In this document: piece after piece, positions 36,127 through 48,404 of the stretch | Position numbering within the stretch: the stretch's first letter is position 1 | How the letters are laid out: every line of letters starts with the position of its first letter | NCBI GenBank assembly: GCA_029339505.1 | Contig: JAQISU010000036.1 | Location: 1,890,501-1,954,500 of the forward strand | DNA length: 64,000 nucleotides | Origin: Unio delphinus | Taxonomy: Eukaryota > Mollusca > Bivalvia > Unionida > Unionidae | Direction of reading: 5' to 3' | Notes under the pieces: model-generated | The model's input: the letters and a program-made list of their open reading frames with translations, nothing else | What the model was told of the DNA's origin: nothing | Databases searched by the model: none | Made by a program: the position numbers and the translations under genes

Positions 36127-39100
36127 GTATGTAATGTTGATTGGTTTTATATGCAAAGTGTCAAGGAAGGTATGTAATGTTGATTGGTTTTATATGCAGA
36201 GTGTCAAGGAAGGTATGTAATGTTGATTGGTTTTATATGCAGAGTGTTAAGGAAGGTATGTAATGTTGATTGGTTTTATAAACAGTGTCAAGGAAGGTAT
36301 GTAATGTTGATTGGTTTTATATGCAGAGTGTCAAGGAAGGTATATAATGTTGATTGGTTTTATATGCAGAGTGTCAAGGAAGGTATGTAATGTTGATTGG
36401 TTTTATATGCAAATTGTCAAGGAAGGTATGTAATGTTGATTGGTTTTATATGCAAATTGTCAAGGAAGGTATGTAATGTTGATTGGTTTTATATGCAAAT
36501 TGTCAAGGAAGGTATGTAATGTTGATTGGTTTTATATGCAAATTGTCATGCAAGGTATATAATGTTGATTGGTTTTATATGCAGAGTGTCAAGTAAGGTA
36601 TGTAATGTTGATTGGTTATATATGCAGAGTGTCAAGGAAGGTATATAATGTTGATTGGTTTTATATGTCGAGTGTCAAAGGAAGGTATGTAATGTTGATT
36701 GGTTTTATATGCAGAGCTCAAGGAAGGTATGTAATGTTGATTGGTTTTATATGCAGAGTGTCAAGGAAGGTATATAATGTTGATTGGTTTTATATGCAGA
36801 GTGTCAAGGAAGGTATGTAATGTTGATTGGTTTTATATGCAGAGTGTCAAGGAAGGTATGTAATGTTGATTGGTTTTATATGCAGAGTGTTAAGGAAGGT
36901 ATGTAATGTTGATTGGTTTTATAAACAGTGTCAAGGAAGGTATGTAATGTTGATTGGTTTTATATGCAGAGTGGCAAGGAAGGTATGTAATGTTGATTGG
37001 TTTTATATGCAGAGTGTCAAGGAAGGTATGTAATGTTGATTGGTTTTATATGCAAATTGTCAAGGAAGGTATGTAATGTTGATTGGTTTTATATGCAAAT
37101 TGTCAAGGAAGGTATGTAATGTTGATTGGTTTTATATGCAAATTGTCAAGGAAGGTATGTAATGTTGATTGGTTTTATATGCAAATTGTCATGCAAGGTA
37201 TATAATGTTGATTGGTTTTATATGCAGTGTGTCAAGGAAGGTATGTAATGTTGATTGGTTTTATATGCAGAGTGTCAAGGAAGGTATATAATGTTGATTG
37301 GTTTTATATGTCGAGTGTCAAAGGAAGGTATGTAATGTTGATTGGTTTTATATGCAGAGCTCAAGGAAGGTATGTAATGTTGATTGGTTTTATATGCAGA
37401 GTGTCAAGGAAGGTATATAATGTTGATTGGTTTTATATGCAGAGTGTCAAGGAAGGTATGTAATGTTGATTGGTTTTATATGCAGAGTGTCAAGGAAGGT
37501 ATATAATGTTGATTGGTTTTATATGTCGAGTGTCAAAGGAAGGTATGTAATGTTGATTGGTTTTATATGCAAAGTGTGAAGGAAGGTATGTAATGTTGAT
37601 TGGTTTTATATGTAGAGTGTCAAGGAAGGTATGTAATGTTGATTGGTTTTATATGCAAAGTGTCAAGGAAGGTATGTAATGTTGATTGGTTTTATATGTC
37701 AAGTGTCAAAGGAAGGTATGTAATGTTGATTGGTTTTATATGCAAAGTGTCAAGGAAGGTATGTAATGTTGATTGGTTTTATATGCAAAGTGTCATGGAA
37801 GGTATATAATGTTGATTGGTTTTATATGCAGAGTGTCAAGGAAGGTATGTAATGTTGATTGGTTTTATATGCAAAGTGTCATGGAAGGTATATAATGTTG
37901 ATTGGTTTCATAAACAGTGTCAAGGAAGGTATGTAATGTTGATTGGTTTTATATGCAGAGTGTCAAGGAAGGTATGTAATGTTGATTGGTTTTATATGCA
38001 AAGTGTCAAGGAAGGTATGTAATGTTGATTGGTTTTATATGTAGAGTGTCATGGAAGGTATATAATGTTGATTGGTTTTATATGCAGAGCTCAAGAAAGG
38101 TATGTAATGTTGATTGGTTTCATATGCAGAGTGTAAAGGAAGGTATGTAATGTTGATTGGTTTCATATGTAGAGTGTCAAGGAAGGTATGTAATGTTGAT
38201 TGGTTTCATATGCAGAGTGTCAAGGAAGGTATGTAATGTTGATTGATTTTATATGCAGTGTCAAGATAGGTAAATAATGTTGAATGGTTTTATTTGCAGA
38301 TTGTCAAGAAAGGTATGTAATGTTGATTGGTTTTATTTGCAGAGTGTCAAGGAAGGTATGTAATGTTGATTGGTTTTATATGCATTGTCAAGGAAGGTAT
38401 GTAATGTTGATTGGCTTTATATGCAGATTGTCATGCAAGGTATATAATGTTGATTGGTTTTATATGCAGATTGTCAAGGAAGGTATGTAATGATGATTGG
38501 TTTTATATGCAGAGCTCAAGGAATGTATGTAATGATGATTGGTTTTATATGCAGATTGTCAAGGAAGGTATGTAATGATGATTGGTTTTATATGCAGAGC
38601 TCAAGGAAGGTATGTAATGTTGATTGGTTTTATATGCAGTGTCAAGATAGGTAAATAATGTTGAATGGTTTTATTTGCAGAGTGTCAAGGAAGGTATGTA
38701 CTGATGATTGGTTTTATATGCAGAGTGTCAATGAAGGTATGTAATGTTGATTGGTTTTCTATGCAGATTGTCATGCAAGGTATATAATGTTGATTGGTTT
38801 TATATGCAGATTGTCAAGGAAGGTATGTAATGATGATTGGTTTTATATGCAGAGCTCAAGGAAGGTATGTAATGATGATTGGTTTTATATGCAGATTGTC
38901 AAGGAAGGTATGTAATGTTGATTGGTTTTATATGCAGATTGTCAAGGAAGGTATGTACTGATGATTGGTTTTATATGCAGAGCTCAAGGAAGGTATGTAA
39001 TGTTGATTGGTTTTATATGCAGATTGTCAAGGAAGGTATGTAATGATGATTGGTTTTATATGCAGATTGTCAAGGAAGGTATGTAATGATGATTGGTTTT

Positions 39101-39240
39101 ATATGCAGATTGTCAAGGAAGGTATGTAATGTTGATTGGTTTTATATGCAGAGCTCAAGGAAGGTATGTAATGTTGATTGGTTTTTATATACAGTGTCAA
39201 GGAAGGTATGTAATGTTGATTAGTGTTTATATTATCATTT
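36127..39240 (+). repeat. 43-bp tandem array built from an exon/intron junction, about 70 copies
   Basis: The unit is AGTGTCAAGGAAG|GTATGT, then AATGTTGATTGGTTTTATAT and GCAG. The first 13 bases copy the end of the 47-nt exon and the next six its donor; the end of the unit (TTGGTTTTATATGCAG) looks like a 3' splice site. Many units can therefore be read as acceptor, 11-13-nt exon, donor. Classes include CAG|AGTGTCAAGGAAG (13 nt), CAG|AGCTCAAGGAAG (12 nt) and CAG|TGTCAAGGAAG (11 nt), and others where GCAAATTG removes the AG. A 643-bp block of about 15 units is repeated in tandem (36134 onward against 36777 onward). Long frames here are repeat artefacts. Confidence 0.95.
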
Positions 39241-42200
39241 TTTCCAGGCATGTTATGTTATTGCATTTTTCATCTAATGTTTTCATCCAGTTGTAAACCT
39301 TTGTTTTTCCAGTACAGAGGTTTGTGTGCCTTAAAGAGATTTAGATGAAACTTTGCCAAATTATAACATCACTTGATCATACACTTGTATCTCACTTACC
39401 TCCACCACTCTCTGAATAGTATTTATATTGTACATGCACAATCATGATAAATTAGCTTGCATTTTAAATAGGTCAGATTAACAAAGTTCATTTCACTTGT
39501 AAAGATCTGTTAGTCTGTGTGATTACATAGTTTTCTTTTCATGTTGTGAATGTTGTAAACACACAATATTAGAAAGTATAAAAGTGGTTATGTTAATTAA
39601 AAGGCACGATAGTTCAGAAATGGGTGAATTTTCTTGCAAAACTGTTGGGACATTTATATATATCAACCGATTAATATTAAGTACATATACTTTCTCTTTA
39701 TGATCCTTGTACGTAGAGTAGCGAATCAATAGTCTCCATATTAAAATTCTGCTCAGCAGTGATCGGCAGATCCTGAATGAATAACACACGAGTGCGGTAA
39801 CCAAAATTTTCATAATTATAAACCATATTGTAAATACTGAAGATGATGATGTAAAAGACAAGCATGCTACAAGACCACAAATAGTAAACAACGGTGAGTA
39901 CGATCTTCTGATCTCATTCTTTTCTCCTTATCCTTTTCCTTTCTAAAATTTTATTTATGAGAGGAGACATTGAAATGTATGTAGAAATACTTTTATAGTT
40001 ATATTTGAAAGTTTTTATGTCATAAGAATAATTTACATCAACATGCCTTGTACAAAAACCTCTAGGTACTCTGTTTCATGCCTGTGGTATTCACACACAT
40101 CATGTCCTAAATTTTTTAAACAAAAACTATGAAGGATATTTAAAAATATTCATTAATCAATTTATAAATTCTAAACAAATTGTCACCAGTCTAACACCCA
40201 TGTTTCTGGCAAACAAAGCGGAAAGATTTCATGTTCTGCTTCTCCAAGTTAAAACTTTAAATACACAAGTTTTTAAATAACAGTTTTTTAAAAATCTGCG
40301 ACTGGAATACAGGTTCAAAATGCAGGGCCAGATAATAACAAAATATATACACACACAAATGTATTGTCAGATGTCACTTTAAGTTTGACTAACATTTTAT
40401 TCTTGTTTACGTTTATTTGGTATTATGCACACCGAGTAAATAAACATAGACTTTGCTTTGGGGCCCATTCAAGGAAAGTAGGGGCCATAACCCTGTTTAA
40501 TTTTGGACCCGTCACCTAACACTTGACCTGATCTAGGACAGAAAACTTGTATTAATTTCTAAATCTCACTTAGTATTCATGTAAATTTGATAAGTAATAA
40601 TGAATATGTTGTCAAATTATGAAATACTTTTACATATAAAAATTCATTGGAGAGACTTAAATCAGCTCACTTTCAAGCTCAATTTCAGAGTGACCTTTAA
40701 GAGTAAGTAGAGGGAGTAAGGATGAGGCATGGAGCAAGAACCAGAGGTAGAAGAGGAGGAAGACATGCTATAAAAAGCCTGAAAACAGCTGACCAAGCTC
40801 TACACATAGTTCAAACAAGGCAGACAATGGTAATTGTTTATTTATAACTTGCAAAACGATACATATTGAAAATTGTTTGGTACTAAGTAACTGTGCAAAG
40901 ACTAATATCTAAGTCAATAATGTTTTGCACAACTTAGAAAATACATAATTGTAATGTAGGATTATTTATTTTACCAAATAATGTATGTTTAAACTGCTTT
41001 AAATTTTGTTGCTACTCACCACCCCATCCCAGTATCATTTGAGAAAGGAAAACCATGGACAGATACCAATGAAAATACATGGCTAATTTATACTGTATAA
41101 TACCAAAATGATAAAAGTAGTATGGAGACAATCTCATAGAGTACCCCATTGCATGATGACATACATAGAATTTATATGAAACTGAATACAAAAGATTTTA
41201 ACATAGGTCACTTAAATATACAAGGTACATGTATAGTAAAAAAAATAGAACAATTTAAGTTATTTTTGTCTTTCAAGGAATATGCATGTTTTAGGACCAC
41301 AATGATAATCTATTTCACTGTCAAGGCTACAATAAATCATTCCACAACATAGAGACAGCGGGGGGAGGTCTTTTTGTATACATATTTCCCTGTCAAGGCT
41401 ACAATATATGGAAAATGGTGTGTGGAAAAAGTAGGGTGATGCCCACATACCTGGAATAAGTGTTGTGAGAGACAGCGCTGTATATCACTTTTTCTGGTAA
41501 TGAATATATCAAGTTTTGTTTAGAATGTGTACTGTCTCTGAATGCATTATTCTTAACATAGTTAAGAGTTTATTTACCATAAGAAGTTTCAAGATGTTTA
41601 GCAAGACTCCTTTCCAAATAAGACATGCTTAAATTATTTCTTTGCAACCACTGTGAAAGAACTATTAAGATCGTAAAACATCCAAAAACAGATATACATA
41701 CATACATATACAAATAATAAGGACTTTTTAAAATTTATAATTGATACTCATCAAGTAGATTCTTTTCATTACCTGTATTCAATATGGGTACATCCCTTTG
41801 CTAAACAAATCTAAGCTGATACAATGATAAAATTCTTTTGTAAATATTATTTTCATCTGCAATCAGCCATTTCTATTTGATCCAAATGCAGGAGTCTCTG
41901 ACTTTTAGAAATGCTTGGCAAACACTTTCAGTTGTCCATCTTAACCTAAACTACACTTAATATCAGTTCTAGTTGCGATGGAACTCTCAGTGCTCATGTC
42001 AAAACATAAAACGTGTGCAATTTTGATCCATGTATATTTTCCAGTGGAATTTGCTGATCGAAGATGAATAACATTTAAATAAGACCACATTTTTATTATT
42101 TTTTGAAAATATATTTTTTACATATTACAAATTGGAATAATTTTTCAGTAATTTTTCAGAATTTTCAAGTTCCAATATTGGATGAGGCTGTATTTCCTTT

Positions 42201-42545
42201 GGTCAAGATATACAGACAGGACATTCCTGTACTCAACGATACAGTTGGCTTGATGTGTGCCAACAGACTTGATGCCAATAGGCAGTTCAAACTACGGCAA
42301 CATGGAAGGCTTGGGTCTGACAGCGACATGTAATTCTCTCTTGCTGTTTCTGGCAGATACAAATACCCGGATGGACAATACACTAGCGTCATCCCCTCTA
42401 GGCTTGCAGGAACTTAAACACTTTCTTGCACATATGAATTTGTATATAAATGAATATAGTTTGTACAGATTTTTTAGCATCAGTCTATTTCTACCTACAA
42501 ACAATGGGCATGAAGGTGATAAAAAAACAACATAAAAAGTTCTCA
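39241..42545 (+). other. Intron sequence, no gene or array recognised
   Basis: AT-rich. A strong-looking donor (AACAACG|GTGAGT near 39894) lacks a phase-compatible exon. Frames at 39523-39891 (minus) and 42103-42333 (plus) show no family motif. Confidence 0.5.
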
Positions 42546-42549
42546 GCAA

Positions 42550-44080
42550 TTGCTGATAACAGTATTATACATTGGTGCACTCTTCATCACGATTTTCCAT
42601 ACTAAATCCATAGAGACAGGTTCATATGCTCCAATTGGTTGTTACTGAAATTCTGTATCATAACTGTATGGTGACAGTGAGTTGAAATTGTGTCATCAAG
42701 GTATCTCTAATGGTTTGTTCTTTGTAATAGGTCTACTGGAGAGAAGGTAGTTGGAAGTGGTGCACATTTGGTCCTTGACATTAGTTTGTTAGTTATCTCG
42801 AAGAGCTCTTTGCAGCTGAAACTCTCTGTAATCTTAGTACTGTAGTGGGATAATTTGGCTAAATGGATTATGTTTCTGACGTTCTTCTTAACGGCTTCAT
42901 AGATTTGTTTATGAATAGTGAGTTTAGTGGAAAGCTAATTCTTCTCTACTTTGTGGCAATGTCTTTGAGCAGTGTGAAGCTGGTCCTTAACACTGCTATA
43001 CAATGGAGAACACTTTTTTTATTGATACGCTGCACTTGGTGGCTGGGGCATGTTTTTCAAACACAGGAAATTATTGAGTTGTTCTGCTGTAGGATGTAAG
43101 CAAGTTGTTATGTTTTCTTGTATGTCATGCATTAGTTTGGTTCTATTTATCATATGGAGGTTTCTCTTTGTAGCAAATAGAGGTGGAGGGTTAGGGACTG
43201 ATACGTTGAGATGGCATATAATGCAGAGGTGATCTGCTGCAAGTTCATGGGATACAAGGGTGGATTGAAGAATATTATCATCAGGTCTATAAAGAATCCA
43301 GTCTAAAATGTGACCAAGTTTATGGGTGGGTTGGTTAACTGACTGTTTAAGGTTGAAAACATGAATGGAATCTTGGAGTTTTGACGTGTACGAGTTTCCA
43401 TGACAGTCAAAGTGAAAGTTGAAATCTCCAAGAATAATTAGGTTGCCACCTATCAAATTTCCATACTCCAGAAGATTCGGAAACTGTTCCAAAAAGAGAG
43501 ATTCAGACCGATTGTTTTTTCTATTAGGAGGAGGGCGGTTACGACAGAGAAAATGGACTGACCGTTGTTCCAGTGTGAGTGTTGTTTGGACTAGTTCAAA
43601 CGATGTGTGGCAGAAACTGAAGGTTGTATTGTGCTTAAGACATTGTATCATTGAATTCTTTGTGATGACAGCAATTCGAACAACATGAGAGTGGTGGGGG
43701 AACGACTTGATGGTATAAATGGTGGATATAAAATCCAACCACTTGGGCTCATCGCCTGATGTTTTTAGCCATGTTTCAGTCAGGAAGAAGACATCAGTAT
43801 TCTGGTCGTTGATAAAATTAATTATTTCTGTGCACTTTTCCTGTTGTCCTACTGATTGGGTGTTGAATAATGTAATACGCAATGGTATCTCAGGGACAGT
43901 TTACTCAATGGTTGATGATTTAAGATGAATTTGCACCAGGTTATCAAAATTAATGGCTGAATTTTTAATTGTTTATCTGGAAAGGGCGAAAGGGAGATAA
44001 CTGGAATTCTTCCTGTTCTACGCTAGCCAGCTTTTAAACATTTCTCTTTTCGCTTCCGTTTACATTTAAGTCCAGCATCT
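42550..44080 (-). mobile_element. Non-LTR retrotransposon fragment, 5' end with endonuclease, intronic
   Basis: It lies antisense to the gene. From right to left it has a 5' untranslated part (43885-44080, shared with 22085-22295), an AP-endonuclease-like domain (43019-43882) and then a broken linker region reading QRHCHKVEKN, LSTKLTIHKQIYEAVKKNVR and KELFEITN (about 42750-42990), typical of the stretch between endonuclease and RT in CR1/jockey-type elements. The RT itself is absent. Note that this is a 5' piece without a 3' end, the opposite of the usual 5' truncation. Confidence 0.85.
43019..43882 (-). pseudogene. AP-endonuclease-like domain of a non-LTR retrotransposon
   Basis: A 287-codon open frame. 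It opens MRITLFNTQSVGQQEKCTEI, then DVFFLTETWLK, the two conserved N-terminal blocks (N-x-S/Q and xxTETW with the metal-binding Glu) of these endonucleases. Further on are LIILGDFNFHFD (the GDFN block) and LAADHLCIICHLNVSV near the end (the xxSDHxxI block, here with Ala-Asp-His). Ser replaced by Ala and the TSLDxI segment reading HILDWILYR are acceptable variants. The frame continues as LMHDIQENITTCLHPTAEQL, then breaks. Role in an intact element: nicking target DNA for target-primed reverse transcription. Here it is a relic, though this part is intact enough to be young. Confidence 0.88.
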
Positions 44081-44290
44081 AGAGTGTCCAGTGATGTACA
44101 GTGTCTGGAGTGTCCCAGCTGTAGAGCTGTCCATTATCTGGAGTGTCCAGTATTTGGAGTGTCTGGTATTGTCTAGAGGCTGGTGTCCTTAGCATCCAGA
44201 AAGAGTAGAGCTGTCTAGAATGTCCAGAGAGGCTAGTCTCGGAGTGATCGAGGTGTACGTGGTGCAAGCTGTAAAGCTGACATCAGGAAC
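44080..44290. repeat. Short degenerate repeat rich in TGTCCAG and TGGAGTGTC
   Basis: Motifs AGAGTGTCCAGTG, TCTGGAGTGTCC, TTTGGAGTGTCTGG recur at irregular spacing of about 20-30 bp just upstream of the retrotransposon 5' end. Confidence 0.55.
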
Positions 44291-45035
44291 TAAACATATC
44301 AGCTGTGAAGATGAACTTTATCAGCCGTGGAGCTGAAATAAAGTGTTCTGAGGATGGAATGCGTCTCCTTGCATATAATCTTGTAGCCATGGGCCAATTT
44401 TGTATCTTTCGGGACTGTAAAAATAAATTAAATGTCCATTTTCATTTTCATAATTTCACTATGATTAAAGTCATTTTACTACATGAGTAAAATTCTACAT
44501 CGTTTGCTCTCTGAGTAAACTATAACCATCTTTTCATTGTTTAGTTACTGTAAATCTATCACCCCTTGTGTTTATATTTTGTAGATAATTTGTTTGTTAT
44601 TTTCTTTATTAGATTTGTGTGTTCTTATGTTAATTAATCAAATCTTTGGATTAAATATATACGCAATGTATTTATATCATCGTCAAAAGTGTTCTGTTGT
44701 GAATCCAAAAATTCCATCCGGTTATCTTGTTACACTTGATAGGTCCGCTTGATTTCTCTGACGGCATTTCAAAATTTCTTAACGAAGAGGTACAAGCGCG
44801 TGCGAGAATTTACTTTGTTGACTTTTTTGTGAGTTAGCCATTTTTTAAAAATAGATATTTAAATTAGAACCATGCGAGTCATAACCCATCCACTGGATAA
44901 AGATGATGTATCCGTTTTTGTGGTCACATGGGGTTTCTGTAACCATTCGTGACCTTCAAGTTTCAATTAAAGCGGCCCCCACAAAAATGAATTTACCCTT
45001 GTTTATAAATTGTGTAACTGAATCTTCACAAAGTC
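44291..45035 (+). other. Intron sequence, nothing recognised
   Basis: No tandem array, SINE or phase-compatible exon seen. Confidence 0.5.
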
Positions 45036-45040
45036 TAGAG

Positions 45041-45355
45041 AACCACTCCGGTGGACTAGTGGTTAAAGCATCTGCCACAGAAGTGGGACGTTGTGGGCTC
45101 GATACCCAGCCAGGTCATACCAGTGACTTACAAAGGTGGGACTAACAGCTGCCTCTCATGGCTCTCAGCATTAAGATGTTAGTGTTAGGACTGGTCGGCC
45201 AGGTTTCAGGATAATGTGACTGGGTGGGACATCATGCTACATGTCTGCGGCATGATGTTCCAGTGTTAGGCATCACTATAAACTGCCTCACTGCAGACAT
45301 CGTTGCGACATGACTGAAAAATTATTAAAGCTACGTTAAAAATCTGAATCACACA
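45041..45355 (+). mobile_element. tRNA-derived SINE, family B, intronic copy 2
   Basis: The head GGTGGACTAGTGGTTAAAGC and B-box-like GGGCTCGATACC are followed by GTCATACCAGTGACTTACAA, TTTCAGGATAATGTGACTGG, GCATCACTATAAACTGCC and GACATGACTGAAAAATTATT. This is one of the longest copies of the family in the window. Confidence 0.9.
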
Positions 45356-46752
45356 CATACAAACTCTAGGTTATTGTGAATTATTTCAAATTATAAGTTG
45401 GCACATTTCATTATTTTCATGATCTTTAGAATTCTTAAAATTAGAGACACTTTGCACTATCATATATTTAATTATCTATGTAGGGTGAACTAATATGCAT
45501 GTGGTAGGTGTAGAATATGCCATTCACTGTACTCTTGTTTTGCCATTGTTTTGTACCTTCCCTGTTTTTAATAGAATATTCTAGTGGATAATAGATTATT
45601 GTATTGGAACACAATACTAATTGTTGATTCCTGCAGTCATTGGTAGCAGAATGGTATAAGACCATTGGAGTGTGAATATGGTTGTATTGGGGTAACTGAT
45701 ACTTAGTGTGAAAGTATAACAAAGATTTTTAAGTTTCCGTTGGTATTTAAGGTCTTGCCGCTATCGTAAATTAGAGAAAGGGTTCAAGTCAGTTCCTACC
45801 GTTATAGTGTAAACAAAGCTTTCAACTGTTGTAAGTTTTCTTTATATTGGTTTGGACTCATTAACTCACCTGAGTGTCATTTGACTGAATTCAGGTAAGA
45901 ATGGAAACAAATTATATGTGCTAGAAAATTTACTTTATTTTTATGGGAACAGATAATAAATTCGGTAAATGCTCTTTAAATTATTATTTATGGTTGAGAG
46001 AATTAATTTGTCATAAGAACTCTTCTATACTGACAACAAGGTTGGAAATATTTTTCTTTTAATTTTGGACTCAAAGGATAAAGGTAAGTATTACAGAAAT
46101 CATATTTGGTAAGATGAGTTTTGGGAGATCACCTTTCCTCTACTGTATGAGACTCAATTGAGAGATCCTGACTAAGGATTGATTATAACATGCCTGGACT
46201 GTCTGTCCACTTGTCTGTCAGGCATCAACACTCAAGGTTAGGATTGGTGTAGGATCATTTTCTCCACTTTTGCATGTAAAAATACCTTAATTGGGATGAA
46301 TAGATTACTGAGGAGTAACCACAGCCACCAGTAAAATCTAGGTTACTCTGGCCTATATTCTACGGTTTATATGAATAGTTGTTATTTCCACAAATCACGA
46401 CTATTGTATTATGTCATTGTCAAATTCTTATTGAAAATTTTAAAAGTGGTATTGAATTGTCCTTTTCTGGATGTAACATGTTTTTAAGTTTAACAAATTC
46501 CATCTCGTACATTTTTCAGTCCTGTAATATCCACCAGTCATGTCAATCAAGCCCATTTATTATGATATCTGGTGCTATTTATTTTCAGTTTAGATTTGTC
46601 CACTAAGTATGTGGTATCAAAATACAATCTTTGACAGGTGGTTTTTACATTAAAAAAATCTGTTTGAACTGTTGCGTGTAGATACTATACCAAAATGTAT
46701 TTGGAATTTAAAAACTGTGGTAGTTTAGGGTTGGGAAGGTCTGATACTGCTA

Positions 46753-46941
46753 ATGGACCGCCAAGACCCTAATGTTGATTCATTGGCTAAACCACCTGCA
46801 GGGAACCAGATGCCGTGTGTTGCTAAACATTTAGGTAGGGCATTGATTGGCAAAGTTCAGATTAAATCTGCTGATGATGATATTGATATCCATAGAGTAC
46901 AATCTGCAGAACAGAATGTACAGATGGACAGAAGATATTAA
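46753..46941 (+). CDS. Possible small exon or ORF of unknown function in the intron
   Basis: An ATG frame of 62 codons, MDRQDPNVDSLAKPPAGNQM with a later GKVQIKSADDDIDIHR and two stops at the end. The composition (charged, few Leu/Ile/Tyr) looks more protein-like than the surrounding AT-rich frames and resembles the disordered style of the host gene. There is no clear polypyrimidine tract upstream (best AG is GTTTAG at 46724-46729), and an internal CATTTAG|GTAGGG could act as donor. It could be an alternative exon, part of an unknown mobile element, or chance. No family is recognised. Confidence 0.2.
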   Translation: MDRQDPNVDSLAKPPAGNQMPCVAKHLGRALIGKVQIKSADDDIDIHRVQSAEQNVQMDRRY

Positions 46942-46944
46942 TAA

Positions 46945-47160
46945 ATTCCCTGACACCATTCTAGACCTTGTTGTACAATGACACGAGAAATTATTAAGTT
47001 TCATGACACCATTCTAGACCTTATTGTACAATGACATGAACAATTATTAAGTTAAATGACACCATTCTGAATTTTGATGTACATGGACAAGAGAAATTAT
47101 TAAATCCCCTGGCCCCATTCTAGATTTCATTGTACATGAATATCTCTGATCATTGTACTA
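46945..47160. repeat. Tandem repeat, 53-bp unit, 4 copies
   Basis: TGACACCATTCTAGACCTTG then TTGTACAATGACACGAGAAA and TTATTAAGTTTCA, diverging to the right. Confidence 0.85.
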
Positions 47161-48062
47161 TTTTAGTGACATTGCATTAGTTAATCCTTAATTTCCAGTC
47201 AACTTGCTAAGAGAAATAAATAAAATATAATTAGGTTTTAGCAAAACTATATGCCATGTTGCCAATATGGTTGAACTCGGACTGGAATGATAAATAAAAT
47301 AAAGTGTGACGTCTCTCTCTTTTGGAAGATAAAGTATTTTAATCAATATGTTTGTTGGTTGAATTGGGTTTTCATTGTTATGCGCATAAAATTTAAAGAT
47401 ATGAAATGACAATATTCCGATATCAAGCATATAAAATGTAGAAAGCAGTATTGATAGATTTAAAGATGCTTGTCTGAAAGTTTATCTTACACACATAGAA
47501 ATTGGAAAAGTAAAATAATGTAGAAATAACATACAGAATATACTAACAGAAAAATACATGCCCTCAATTATGGCGGTAACCCTTTTGGCTTGAAATGTTA
47601 CATGTACATTCATCCCCCGGTCCTAAATGAAGATCATGGTTCCAGACATCTTGTAAATCTTGTTGTAGATTTTCCTAAATGGATGCTGATATCAACATAA
47701 AAGTTTTTATTCCAGACTGAATGATTGAAATATTTTGCCCTCCAGGCTGACCTAAAGAAAATCCCATGACCTTTTCATGAATTGCTTGGATAATTATCAC
47801 TCTGAATGTCATTGAGAACCTTTCTGCATAATTTGTACAAAATTATCATTTTGTACAATTCCGCATGTTTAATATTTAAGTTTGTAATTTCATTTGCATG
47901 AGTTGTTTAACTCAATCAATTTCTGGAATGGTAAAGTTTTGCAATTAAAATTCAACCATGAATGTTATAAAAATAAAACCATGTGGAACCTTTTCTCAAG
48001 TACATTAATTACAAAAACAAGTTTTCGTTTATTTTATTTTTTTTAAAAAAATCTACTTTCAG
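47161..48062 (+). other. Intron sequence before the first repeat exon
   Basis: AT-rich; ends in a T/A-rich tract and TACTTTCAG acceptor. No other feature seen. Confidence 0.55.
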
Positions 48063-48237
48063 AGCCTTGAAGAAAATAAGAAGAAATATGGCACAGATAC
48101 CAAAAATGAAAATTACAAGCCTGGTGGTGGAAATGTGAGAATATTTAGTTCCAAGGTTGAAGTGAAAAATGTTGAGTCAAGAATAGACACCAAGCCTCCA
48201 AAGACATCATCCCCAAAGAAAGAACCTACAACACCAG
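48063..48237 (+). CDS. Exon: degenerate first tubulin-binding repeat plus Ser/Thr-Pro linker
   Basis: The acceptor is TACTTTCAG ending at 48062 and the donor is CCAG|GTGATT at 48238. It has 58 codons plus one base. The peptide starts SLEENKKKYGTDTKNENYKP and continues GGGNVRIFSSKVEVKNVESR. YGTDTKNENYKPGGG aligns with the KIGSTENLKHQPGGG type of repeat but lacks the usual KxGS and His. The part after PGGG (VRIFSSKVEVKNVESRID) looks like the first half of a further repeat that has lost its own PGGG half. The rest (TKPPKTSSPKKEPTTP) is basic and Pro-rich with SP and TP sites. The exon ends in phase 1, unlike the phase-0 ends of the other repeat exons. Confidence 0.88.
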
Positions 48238-48404
48238 GTGATTAAAGTTTTAATTTATTTAACAGTCCAGTCTGTTTCAGCTGGCACCTGAATATGAGGA
48301 CATCCTATTTATAGAGATTTTATTGAAATATGTTTTATGTTTCTCATAGCCTAATAGAAAGAACAAACTAGCACATTTTAACGTTAATTGCATGGCCGGC
48401 AAAT

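Noticed and set aside
36184..38654. Repeated frames reading MVLYAECQGRYVMLIGF
   Set aside because: Translations of the 43-bp splice-junction array in the wrong sense for an exon; each unit changes frame.
39809..39894. Possible exon ending at AACAACG|GTGAGT, peptide DDVKDKHATRPQIVNN
   Set aside because: The donor is strong, but the only open frame enters in phase 1 and leaves in phase 1; joining it to 48063 gives an immediate stop, and there is no good pyrimidine tract before it.
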